64,000 nt of DNA, taken from NCBI GenBank assembly GCA_963775185.1, contig CAVZIE010000031.1:372001-436000 (forward strand), read 5' to 3'. The translations under genes and the position numbers were made by a program. Shown piece after piece: positions 29,751 to 37,614 of the stretch (position 1 is the stretch's first letter; each line of letters opens with the position of its first letter). The notes under the pieces are model-generated. The model searched no databases and was not told where the DNA came from. It worked only from the letters and a program-made list of their open reading frames with translations. This DNA is from JAPSGB01 sp963775185. GTDB taxonomy: Bacteria > Myxococcota_A > Polyangia > Polyangiales > Polyangiaceae.

Positions 29751-30872
29751 CTACCAGGTCACAGCTTGCGAGCGCCGGACGAAGCGCCACAGACCGACGA
29801 CGGCGGCGGCGTTCAGCACGACGAACGTGCGGGCAAGGCTCGCGAACCGGCCCGCGTGGGAGCCGATGGCGGCCAGGACGTAGAAGGCGGCTTGGCCGAC
29901 GGCCAACAGTCTCCAGAACCCGATCTCGCCGCCGCGCATCCCGCTGCCCGGCGCCACCACGGCGATCATCGAAACGAAGACCAGCGCCACGAGTGCCCAC
30001 GGACACGCCAGGCGCAGGAACTTGTGCGAGAAGAGCTGGAACCACACCGGATTTCGCCAAGGGACGAGCAGCTGCGGCAGCTTGGCCAGAAGCTGGAAGT
30101 TGCCGGCCAGGGTCCGGACCTTGCGGTTGAACTCGCGGTCGTCGTTCGCGGTCTCGTCGTACGCCTCGGCGTCGCGCGCGAAGACCACGTGCTTGCCCGT
30201 CAGCGCGATGCGGAGTGGCACGTACATGTCGTCGAGGATCAGATCCGGGGGCAGCTGGGGCAGCTCGGCGCGCCGGACGGCGTAGACGCTGCCGCTCACC
30301 CCGACCATCGCACCGAGCCGGCCTTCGCGCTCGCGGATGAGCCGCTCATAGCGCCAGTAGGCGCCCGCTCCGCCCGGCCCGGAGAGCACCAGGTTTCCCG
30401 AGACGCACCCGATGGTCTGGTCGGCGAGCGGGCGGAGCAGCGCGCGCAGCGCGCTCGGGGCGAGTCGCTGCCGGACGTCGGTCATGAGCAGGACTTCTCC
30501 GTGTGCGGCCGCCGCGAGCTGGTTCAGCGCGGTGGGTTTGCCGGTGCGGACTGGATTCGCCAGTACCCGGATGTGCGGATCGGCGGCGGCGTACTCCAGG
30601 GCGATGCGTCGTGTGTCGTCGGTCGACCCGTCGTCGTACACGAGGATTTCCAGCTGGTCGTGCGGGTAGTCGAGTGCGAGCAGGCTCTCGAGCTTCGGTC
30701 CGATGTAGCGGCCGCCGTTGGACACCGCGATGCACACGCTCACGCTGGGCTCGAGGTCGTCGCGCGATGCGACGCGACGGGGCGCGAGCCACGCCCAGAG
30801 TGCAAGCAGCAACGGGTAGCCGACGTACGTGTAGGCGATTAGCACCAGGAGCGAGACGCCGAAGGCACTCAT
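29751..30872 (-). CDS. Family 2 membrane glycosyltransferase
   Basis: 373 residues. One N-terminal helix, then a GT-A domain: SVSVCIAVSNGGRYIGPKLE, VYDDGSTDDTRRIA (nucleotide-sugar Asp site), NPVRTGKPTALN, LMTDVRQ (second acidic motif, here D-V-R rather than DxD) and DDMYVPLRI (catalytic acid). The C-terminal part has about three membrane helices, as in processive or lipid-sugar GT2 enzymes. ATG overlaps the upstream GT4 stop (ATGA). It is the third gene of a minus-strand operon with the initiating sugar transferase and a GT4. Confidence 0.9.
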   Translation of the reverse strand: MSAFGVSLLVLIAYTYVGYPLLLALWAWLAPRRVASRDDLEPSVSVCIAVSNGGRYIGPKLESLLALDYPHDQLEILVYDDGSTDDTRRIALEYAAADPHIRVLANPVRTGKPTALNQLAAAAHGEVLLMTDVRQRLAPSALRALLRPLADQTIGCVSGNLVLSGPGGAGAYWRYERLIREREGRLGAMVGVSGSVYAVRRAELPQLPPDLILDDMYVPLRIALTGKHVVFARDAEAYDETANDDREFNRKVRTLAGNFQLLAKLPQLLVPWRNPVWFQLFSHKFLRLACPWALVALVFVSMIAVVAPGSGMRGGEIGFWRLLAVGQAAFYVLAAIGSHAGRFASLARTFVVLNAAAVVGLWRFVRRSQAVTW

Positions 30873-31993
30873 CGCGCCTCCGCTGAATGCAGCACGCGCG
30901 CGCCGCGGGTGATCTGCTCGTACAGCGCTTCGTAGTCGCGGGCCATGCGCTCCGCAGAGTAGCGCCTTGCGACGTGAAGGCGCCCGGCGCGCCCGAGCCG
31001 AGCCGCGAGCGCGGGATCACGCCGGAGCCTGTCGAGCTCGGCCGCGAACAGCGCGGCGTCGCCCGGCGGCGCCAGCAAACCGTTCGTGTCGGGCGTGATC
31101 AGATCCGGAATGCCGCCGACCCGGGTAGAGATCACGGGAAGGCCCGCGGACATCGCCTCGAGGAGGACCAGAGGAAGCCCTTCGGTGCGTGAAGACAGCG
31201 CGAACACGTCGAACGACGCAAGCAGCCGCTCGACGTCGTGACGCGCGCCGGGCAAGTGGATGCGCGCCGGATCCATCGACGCCGCCAGCGCGCGGAGCGA
31301 CGCCTGCTCCGCGCCGTCGCCGACGATGACCAGATGCACGGACGCTCCGGGTAGCTGTGCGGTCGCACGCATCAGCGTCGCGTGATCCTTCTCCGGAGCC
31401 AGCCGTCCGACGCTGCCGACGACCCAAGCGTCCAGTGGAATTCCGAGCTCTTGTCGCACGGCGCGGCGCGCGTCGGCGTCGGGAACGAAGCGCGCGACGT
31501 CGATGCCGTTCTCGATCACGAACAAGCGCCGTTCGTCGCACTCGTGCATGTCGCGCGCTACGGACGCCAGCAGCGGTGTGACCGCGACATAGGCGTCAGC
31601 GCACGCGGCCGCAGCGCGCCGGAGCCGACGCCGCCGTGGTGGATCCGGGTTTACGCCGTGCTTGGTGTGCACGACGCGCGCGCCGGCGAGGCGTCCCGCG
31701 GGCGCGCCGTAGACCAGCGCGTTGGGGTTGTGCGTGTGGACGACGTCCACGTGGGAGCGTGCCAGTCGCGCCGCCAGGCGCAGTGGCAGCGACGGGTCGA
31801 GGCGCATCGCCTTGGGCAGCCGCAGGGTCTGGACGCCCGCGGCCTGGAACGCGGCTTCGATCTCGCCCGCCGCGCCGTCGAGAGAGACCGCGAGCACGTC
31901 GTGCCCGTGCCGGCGCTGGGTCGTCGCAAGCTCGACCGCGACGCGCTCCTGCCCGCCGAGAGCGAACGAGGACAGCACGTGGGCGATGCGCAT
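30869..31993 (-). CDS. Family 4 glycosyltransferase
   Basis: 374 residues of GT-B type. N-terminal MRIAHVLSSFALGGQERVAV has the GGxE-like acceptor loop, and the C-terminal half shows SVGRLAPEKDHATLMRA, LSSRTEGLPLVLLEAMSAGL (the EX7E motif) and VGGIPDLI. It adds a sugar to the growing repeat unit on the cytoplasmic face. Three nucleotides follow the stop of the sugar transferase, so it belongs to one operon. Confidence 0.92.
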   Translation of the reverse strand: MRIAHVLSSFALGGQERVAVELATTQRRHGHDVLAVSLDGAAGEIEAAFQAAGVQTLRLPKAMRLDPSLPLRLAARLARSHVDVVHTHNPNALVYGAPAGRLAGARVVHTKHGVNPDPPRRRRLRRAAAACADAYVAVTPLLASVARDMHECDERRLFVIENGIDVARFVPDADARRAVRQELGIPLDAWVVGSVGRLAPEKDHATLMRATAQLPGASVHLVIVGDGAEQASLRALAASMDPARIHLPGARHDVERLLASFDVFALSSRTEGLPLVLLEAMSAGLPVISTRVGGIPDLITPDTNGLLAPPGDAALFAAELDRLRRDPALAARLGRAGRLHVARRYSAERMARDYEALYEQITRGARVLHSAEAR

Positions 31994-31996
31994 GTC

Positions 31997-32797
31997 CTAC
32001 CGCCCGATGCCGCGAAGCATGACCCACGGCGTCTTCAGGATCACGAGCGCGTCCATCCGCAGGAACGTCGAGAAACGTTCGAGTGCGGTCACGTAGGCCA
32101 GATCGAACAAGAGCTTCATGCGCATGTCGTCCGCCAGCGATCCGCTGGCCTCGGGGATGTGCAGCGGGTTGACGAGATCCGCTTCCTGCCCGGCGATCGG
32201 CGTCCCCGGGAGCGCTCGACCGGCGTAGCCCAGCGACACCTGCGCCAGCCCGGTGATGCCCGGTTTCGCGTCGTGCATGCGCTCCTCGAAGAACGGAATG
32301 GCCAGCGCCAGGTTCTCGAGCAACTCCGGTCGCTCCGGTCGGGGACCGACCAGGCTCATGTCGCCCCGCAGCACGCTCCAGAGCTGCGGGAGCTCGTCGA
32401 GGCGGGACTTGCGCAGGAAGCGGCCCAAGCGCGTCACGCGCGGGTCGTTCTCCTCCGCGAGAACGGCGCCGCTCAGCCTCTCGGCGTCGGGTCGCATCGT
32501 GCGGAACTTGAGCATGTCGAATTCGTCGAACGTGCAGCGGCCATGCTCGTCCCGGCCCTTGAGTCTAGCGACGCGTCTCTGCCGGTAGAAGATTGGGCCG
32601 GGCGAGTCGACGACGATGGCGACCGCGATCAGCAAGAACAGCCAGGAAGCGAGCACCAGTCCAGACGCGCTCACGGCGACGTCGGTCGTGCGCTTGACGA
32701 CGCGGACCAGGAGCGGAATGCTGCGTGGTGCTCGCAGGGTACGCGCTAGCGATGCCTGGTACGACGATGACTCGGCGGGGAAGGAAAGGGTCGTCAT
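31997..32797 (-). CDS. Exopolysaccharide initiating sugar transferase (undecaprenyl-phosphate type)
   Basis: 266 residues. One membrane helix (about 35-60) precedes the bacterial sugar-transferase domain: DSPGPIFYRQRRV, MLKFRTMRPDAE, DPRVTRLGRFLRKSRLDELPQ followed by LWSVLRGDMSLVGPRPERPE, and KPGITGLAQV. This family transfers a sugar phosphate from a UDP-sugar to undecaprenyl phosphate, starting repeat-unit synthesis. ATG at 32797 has GGAGAG upstream. The start codon overlaps by two bases that of the divergent kinase gene at 32796. Confidence 0.93.
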   Translation of the reverse strand: MTTLSFPAESSSYQASLARTLRAPRSIPLLVRVVKRTTDVAVSASGLVLASWLFLLIAVAIVVDSPGPIFYRQRRVARLKGRDEHGRCTFDEFDMLKFRTMRPDAERLSGAVLAEENDPRVTRLGRFLRKSRLDELPQLWSVLRGDMSLVGPRPERPELLENLALAIPFFEERMHDAKPGITGLAQVSLGYAGRALPGTPIAGQEADLVNPLHIPEASGSLADDMRMKLLFDLAYVTALERFSTFLRMDALVILKTPWVMLRGIGR

Positions 32798-33236
32798 GAT
32801 TCGTCTCTCCGTACCGGGAACGCTGCTGTATCGCGATCTAGTACTCAGGGTTGTCGCCTCGAGTTGTCGTCTCGTGCGATCCCGCCTGGCGGAGCTGCAA
32901 GAAGCGGGCCCCGTCGGCCACGACCCGGACTTCGACAACAAGGTCGTCTCCGCGGTCGGCGAGGCTTTCAACAACGTTGCAATCCACGGCTACGGCGACT
33001 CGCCTGCCGGCGCCCTCGAGCTGGAAATCGAGATGGACCCGGAGCGCATCACGATTCGTTTGCGAGACACCGGAACGCGCTTCGACATGTCCGCGGTGGC
33101 TCCGCCGGACCTTTCCGCCCTGCCGGAAGCCCACCTGGGCCTGTACATCATCCAGTCGTTCATGGACGAAGTGGACTACCGCCCCGGCACCCTGCCGGAA
33201 GAGCCGAATACGCTGACGATGCGCAAGCGCTACTGA
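32796..33236 (+). CDS. RsbW-like anti-sigma/serine kinase (HATPase)
   Basis: 146 residues of the small GHKL ATPase type: N-box EAFNNVAIHGYG, G1 box LRDTGTRFD and G2 box HLGLYIIQSFMDEVDY. RsbW-like proteins phosphorylate STAS antagonists and bind a sigma factor or other target in partner-switching systems. A SpoIIE phosphatase (44,552) and a STAS protein (57,192) occur in the same cluster and are natural partners. Purine-rich AAGGAAAGGG precedes the ATG. It is divergent from the sugar transferase with overlapping start codons. Confidence 0.88.
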   Translation: MIRLSVPGTLLYRDLVLRVVASSCRLVRSRLAELQEAGPVGHDPDFDNKVVSAVGEAFNNVAIHGYGDSPAGALELEIEMDPERITIRLRDTGTRFDMSAVAPPDLSALPEAHLGLYIIQSFMDEVDYRPGTLPEEPNTLTMRKRY

Positions 33237-33247
33237 CTTCGCGCAAG

Positions 33248-34342
33248 TCACGCGCGTCGCGACATGAACGCTCGTTTCCACTCGCGCATGCGGTCTTCCA
33301 GAGCAAAGCGCGCCAGAGGGCGTCGCAGCTCCGCCCACGCGAGAATGGTCTCGTCCGTGGCCAGGTTCTGCTTGTAGCGCGCGTCGCCGCCCAGGAAATC
33401 GTATACAGCGTGCCCCAGCGCGGCGTTGTGCCGCACGGCCTCCGCGTGGCACACGTAGCCCGGCTTCAGGTGTGGGTCGTCGCGCGTCGAGAGGCCGCCT
33501 TGATAGAACAGGACCCGCCCGTTCGAGATCAGGTTGTAGAGGCAGCCGACGGTGCCGTCGCGGGCGCGCACCCGCAGCAGCTGGATCTCGCCGTGCCCAT
33601 GCCGCGCAGCGATCAGTCTGCGATGGAACGCGTTGAACCAGGGATCGGCGAAGGCGCCCGGCTCGCCGCGTCGCCGCCAACTTTCGCCGTGCAGCCCCAC
33701 GAGCTCGTCGTAGATGTCGAGAGCGTGTTGCACGTCGGTCGATGTCTCGACTTCAAGCGGACCGAAGCCGCGCCGGGCGCGACGGATCTGGGCGCGGGTC
33801 GCCGAGCCCAGCACATCGAGATAGCCGCCGGGGGCGCTGCGTACGCGGTCGAGATCGACGAACGGCGACGAAACCTCGCGCTCGACCACGATCCGGTGAT
33901 GCGGGAGCCGCTCGTCGAGCGCGCGCCCCGGAAAGCGGTCGCGTGCCAGTGCCGGCAGCACGAGCTGGTCCCAGTCGTCGGGCAAGAGCTCGACCAGGCT
34001 CGCGAGAGACCATAGCAGGCCGGGACGGGACACGATCGCGTTGTGTTCGGCGGTCAGCTCGTCGTAGCGCGGAATGCCGGTGGCGTTCAGGTAGCGGACG
34101 CGAGTCGGCCCGCTCGCGCGAAGCACGCGTCGTCGCGCGATGAAGAACGCCGCGGCCGGGCCGTCGGCGTCGCAGACCGATGCGAGCTCGGGTCGGGCCT
34201 CCGCTGGAAGCGACGCGAGCCAGTTCTCGATCCAGCCCCACGACAGGAAGTACGGCAGCTTCGCCTGGGCCTCGTGTCGTCGCCAGATCTCTTCGGTGTC
34301 CGCGTGCGCCGGATCGAGAAGCGAGAGCGACAAGCCGCTCAC
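33248..34342 (-). CDS. CelD/BioF2-type GNAT acyltransferase
   Basis: 364 residues with the two-lobed GNAT/FemAB-like fold found in exopolysaccharide clusters: early LPYFLSWGWIENWLASL, central RAQIRRARRGFGPLEVETST, and C-terminal GCLYNLISNGRVLFYQGGLS, followed by GYVCHAEAVRHNAALGHAVYDFLGGDARYK. Such proteins probably transfer acyl or aminoacyl groups to sugars or polymer. It follows the fused acyltransferase gene by 1 nt, so they form an operon from the promoter at 36.2 kb. The substrate is unknown. Confidence 0.82.
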   Translation of the reverse strand: MSGLSLSLLDPAHADTEEIWRRHEAQAKLPYFLSWGWIENWLASLPAEARPELASVCDADGPAAAFFIARRRVLRASGPTRVRYLNATGIPRYDELTAEHNAIVSRPGLLWSLASLVELLPDDWDQLVLPALARDRFPGRALDERLPHHRIVVEREVSSPFVDLDRVRSAPGGYLDVLGSATRAQIRRARRGFGPLEVETSTDVQHALDIYDELVGLHGESWRRRGEPGAFADPWFNAFHRRLIAARHGHGEIQLLRVRARDGTVGCLYNLISNGRVLFYQGGLSTRDDPHLKPGYVCHAEAVRHNAALGHAVYDFLGGDARYKQNLATDETILAWAELRRPLARFALEDRMREWKRAFMSRRA

Positions 34343-34343
34343 G

Positions 34344-36185
34344 TCACGCCGCGCCTTCCGGATCGAGCTGCAGCCAGTCCTCGTGCCAGAGCAGCGCGCA
34401 GGCGCGGTGGCACGGGCCTTCGCCGCCCGGCGTCGCGCCGGTGCAGTTCAGCCCTTCAAGCAGGTAGATACGTGCGTGCGGCGCGATCCAGCTGTCGTGC
34501 TCGAAGACCGACGTCAACGGCTGGAGCACGCGGAAACGCTTGCCGGTGTACGCGGCCATCTCCGGCATGAACGTGAGCCCGTCGCGCCGTCCATGCAGAT
34601 CGAGTCCGGCGCGGATCTCCTCTAGTTCGCGTACGTGCGCGTGGCGCAGCCGGGACGCGCCCGGAGGCTCGCGCCGCGGCGGCTCAGCGGGCTCGAGCCA
34701 ATCATCGCGGAACATGAGCGGGCAGTTGCGTCCACAGCCAGCGGGCTGCGGCCCGTGTCCGGCGCACGTAGCATTCTCGAGCAGCACCGTGCGCGAGATC
34801 GGCCGCATCTTGCCGCGGTCGTCGCGGATGCGCTGGACCCGCTGCTGCACGCGGTAGACCCGACCGCACGTCTCCCACTGGGTCGGAACGAAGGCGAGCC
34901 CGTGGAGACGCGACTGGTCGTCGAGCGTGGCGCGCAGGCGGTCCTCGTCGAGAACGCGAACCCAGGCTCCGGGCTCGAACCGCGACGCGGGGCCGAGGGG
35001 CTTCGGCGGCGCCTTCGCGGGCGCGAGCAGGCGTCGCACGCCGCTCTTGATGCCGAACCCGCGGTCGATGCGCTCGCGGGCGCGCTCCGTCAGCGAATGC
35101 TCGCCGAGCACGTCGGCGCGCTGACACTGACGGCGCAGCGGCGTCCGGAGATCGTCGAGCTCGGTCCGGAGCCACGGCTCGAGCTTCTCGCGGAATCCAT
35201 ACAGCGCGAGTGCGCGTGGCGAGCGCCGGTAGATGGTGAGCGAAACCTGCTCGTGGACTTGATCGGTCCACTTGTGCTTCCAGTCGTCCTCGCGTCCGAC
35301 GAAGTCGAACTTCTGGAGGCCGCGTCGCTCGGCATCCTCGGCGACCTTCCACACCACCAGATGGCCGGGGCTCGCGACGGCGTAGTCGGGGTTGTAGCCG
35401 ATCTTCAACGCGTAGAGCGTATCGTCGCTCTCGACCGACATGAGCATCGCGATGCGCTTGCCGTCGGCACGGACGAAGCTCAACGCGGCCTTGCCGCGCT
35501 TGCCGAACAAGCGCGAGGTGGCGCCGTACAGGTGGACCGCCGCCGGCTCGGTGGCGATACTGGTGCCGGCCGCGCCTTTCCATGCCATCGCCTCGATCGC
35601 CATCGCGTCGTCGATGTCGGAGCGCTTGGGTTGGGTGATGCGCTCGAGCTCGACGCCGCCGAGCTTGCGCTCGCATCGCCGGAGGTTGGCGCGGAACTTC
35701 GAGCTGATGCGTGACTCGAACCCGGGCACGTCGAAATACAGGTGGCGCGCGTCGGGATGCATGACCACCGGGTATCCGGCGTCGCGAGCGAGCTCGACGA
35801 GCCGCGTCGCCAGCAGCGACTCGCGCGGGACATTCTTGAGAAAGAACAGATCCCAGCGGTCGTCGTCTTTCAGGGCCCGCCAGATCGCCTCCAGGCCCTC
35901 GGGCGTGCCGCGAAAGTCGAATCCCGGCGACTGCTCGCTCCGCATCGCGCGGAGGACGCGTCCGGACACGACCAGCGGCAGCGCACCAACCAACCGCTCG
36001 GCGTCCCAGGCTTCCGCCAGGATCGCGTCGCCCCGCTCGGCAAGCGGCCGGGTGAGGGTGAAAAACTCTGGGGCGAGGAACGGCGCGTCGGAGCGCGTCA
36101 AGTAGCTCCAGCGCCGCCAAGCGTCACTGTGACGGACGCCGGCGAAGGGAACGACCTGCGCCGAGGTCGTCGGTTGGATGTTCAT
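34344..36185 (-). CDS. CelD-type acyltransferase fused to two copies of a Cys-containing domain
   Basis: 613 residues from ATG 36185. Residues about 1-330 are a GNAT/CelD acyltransferase (FRANLRRCERKLGGVELERI, RLFGKRGKAALSFVRADGKR, GHLVVWKVAEDAERRGLQKF). The C-terminus holds two related modules of about 90 residues: (V)RVLDEDRLRATLD, LHGLAFVPTQWETCGRVYRV, CAGHGPQPAGCGRNCPLMFR, DDWL; and IRAGLDLHGRRDGLTFMPEM, YTGKRFRVL, CTGATPGGEGPCHRACALLW, HEDWL. This small domain is usually a separate protein in biosynthetic gene clusters. The cysteines (one C, then CxxxC-like) could bind metal. A -24/-12 element precedes the start at 15 nt. Confidence 0.82.
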   Translation of the reverse strand: MNIQPTTSAQVVPFAGVRHSDAWRRWSYLTRSDAPFLAPEFFTLTRPLAERGDAILAEAWDAERLVGALPLVVSGRVLRAMRSEQSPGFDFRGTPEGLEAIWRALKDDDRWDLFFLKNVPRESLLATRLVELARDAGYPVVMHPDARHLYFDVPGFESRISSKFRANLRRCERKLGGVELERITQPKRSDIDDAMAIEAMAWKGAAGTSIATEPAAVHLYGATSRLFGKRGKAALSFVRADGKRIAMLMSVESDDTLYALKIGYNPDYAVASPGHLVVWKVAEDAERRGLQKFDFVGREDDWKHKWTDQVHEQVSLTIYRRSPRALALYGFREKLEPWLRTELDDLRTPLRRQCQRADVLGEHSLTERARERIDRGFGIKSGVRRLLAPAKAPPKPLGPASRFEPGAWVRVLDEDRLRATLDDQSRLHGLAFVPTQWETCGRVYRVQQRVQRIRDDRGKMRPISRTVLLENATCAGHGPQPAGCGRNCPLMFRDDWLEPAEPPRREPPGASRLRHAHVRELEEIRAGLDLHGRRDGLTFMPEMAAYTGKRFRVLQPLTSVFEHDSWIAPHARIYLLEGLNCTGATPGGEGPCHRACALLWHEDWLQLDPEGAA

Positions 36186-36198
36186 GTCCGGAAACCAA

Positions 36199-36214
36199 AG
36201 CAAGCGCCGTTCCG
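36199..36214 (-). promoter_or_regulatory. Sigma-54-like promoter of the acyltransferase operon
   Basis: CGGAACG-GCGC-TTGCT on the minus strand, two mismatches from consensus in the -24 half and none in the -12 half. The -12 C (36200) is 15 nt before the ATG at 36185. A degenerate upstream palindrome (CGAAA-AAG-CTGCA, 36265-36277) lies about 58 bp further. Confidence 0.55.
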
Positions 36215-36240
36215 CACGCCGACCCGCCTCGGCGGCCGGA

Positions 36241-37614
36241 TCAGGGGTGCCCCGGGATGGGAGGCGAAAAAGCTGCACTCTCGCGACGAATCCGTGCACC
36301 TTGTGCCAGCGTCGCCGCCTGCCGGAAGACCTCTGCGAACTCGCCGGCCTGTCGCCGCCGGTCGAACCGCTCGACGCCGGTCGGTGCCGCCGTGGAGACG
36401 TACGTTCCGTCGCGGAACGCGGCGAGATCGCCGGCGAGCCGCCGCTCTATCGCGGCGACGTCCCGGGGCGGGATCACCTCCCCGACCCGGTGCTCGCGCA
36501 CGAGCTCCGCGAGGGCACCGTCCGGTGCCAGCACCAGACACGGTCTCCCGAGCCGCATCAGCTCGAAGATCTTCGCCGGGTAGATGCGCTCGGCGCCGTC
36601 GGCGTCGTCGAGGATGCAGAGCGTCTGGTGGCTCCGGGCGAGCTCGGCGAGGACGCGGCGGTGCTCGAGGTACCCGAGCTGCGTCACGCCGAGCGAGTCC
36701 ATGCCCGCGAAGGACCCGGCCTCGGTCTCGACCACGCGCCCGACGAAACGCAGGTCGAGCAGGCGCGCCAGTCGCGGGTCGTGCGCGTGCAGGCGTCGAA
36801 CGGCTTCGAGCAACGCTCGCGCGCTCGTCAGGCGGAATACCGTGCCCGCATAGGTCATGACGAAGCGATCGCGGGGCAGCGCTGGCAGCGCGTCGGGGAA
36901 GTCCTCCGGGTCGAAGCCGTTCTCGATCGCGCGCACGCGCTCCGGATCCAGGAACGGGAAGCGCTCGCACAGCCTGCGCCGGAACGCTTCGGTGGCCGTG
37001 GTGATCGCGTGCGCCGCGGCGACCAGCGCGCGCTCCAGTCGCGCGTTGACTCGAGCGGCGGCGGGTGACGACATCTCGTAGCGCTCGGTGGTGGTCCACT
37101 CGTCGCGATAGTCGAGCACCAACGCGGTGCCGGGGCGCAGCCGCGCCAGTGCGCCGAGCAGGAACGCCGAGAACGGCGGACCGCTGATGAACACCACGTC
37201 GTCGCGCGGTCCCGCGACGAGCCGGCGGGCGAGCGCCGGTGCCGCGCCGGGTAGCCAGAGAACCTGCGGATCCGGCACGAGCAGGATCCGGCCCAGGGTC
37301 GCCGCGCGCGCCCGTGCGCGTGCCATCGCCGGTCTCCGCGTCTCGCCCTCGGCCCGCGCTTGCCAGGCCTGCGCCTTGAGCGCGTAGCCGGGTTCGAGCG
37401 TTCGTGCACGAACGATCGCCGTGCCCGGCGGCACATCGCGCTCGAGCGACGCGTCGCGCACCGGTACCGACGGGTTGTCGACCGTGAGCACGGACGGCGT
37501 TACGCCGTGCTCGGGCAGGTACTTCACGAGCTTGAGCACGCGCTGGACGCCCGCGCCGCCGACAGGTGGGAACGCATACGAGACCACGAGTACGCTGAGG
37601 TCCGGCGTGGTCAT
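36241..37614 (-). CDS. Family 4 glycosyltransferase
   Basis: 457 residues. N-terminal VVSYAFPPVGGAGVQRVLKL is typical of GT4 enzymes with the GGxGVQR acceptor loop; later VFISGPPFSAFLLGA, LDYRDEWTT, IENGFDPEDFP and RIYPAKIFELMRLGRPCLVL mark the donor-binding half. It adds a sugar to the repeat unit in the cytoplasm. ATG overlaps the stop of the lyase gene (ATGA), so it is translated with the Wzy-lyase operon. Confidence 0.92.
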   Translation of the reverse strand: MTTPDLSVLVVSYAFPPVGGAGVQRVLKLVKYLPEHGVTPSVLTVDNPSVPVRDASLERDVPPGTAIVRARTLEPGYALKAQAWQARAEGETRRPAMARARARAATLGRILLVPDPQVLWLPGAAPALARRLVAGPRDDVVFISGPPFSAFLLGALARLRPGTALVLDYRDEWTTTERYEMSSPAAARVNARLERALVAAAHAITTATEAFRRRLCERFPFLDPERVRAIENGFDPEDFPDALPALPRDRFVMTYAGTVFRLTSARALLEAVRRLHAHDPRLARLLDLRFVGRVVETEAGSFAGMDSLGVTQLGYLEHRRVLAELARSHQTLCILDDADGAERIYPAKIFELMRLGRPCLVLAPDGALAELVREHRVGEVIPPRDVAAIERRLAGDLAAFRDGTYVSTAAPTGVERFDRRRQAGEFAEVFRQAATLAQGARIRRESAAFSPPIPGHP

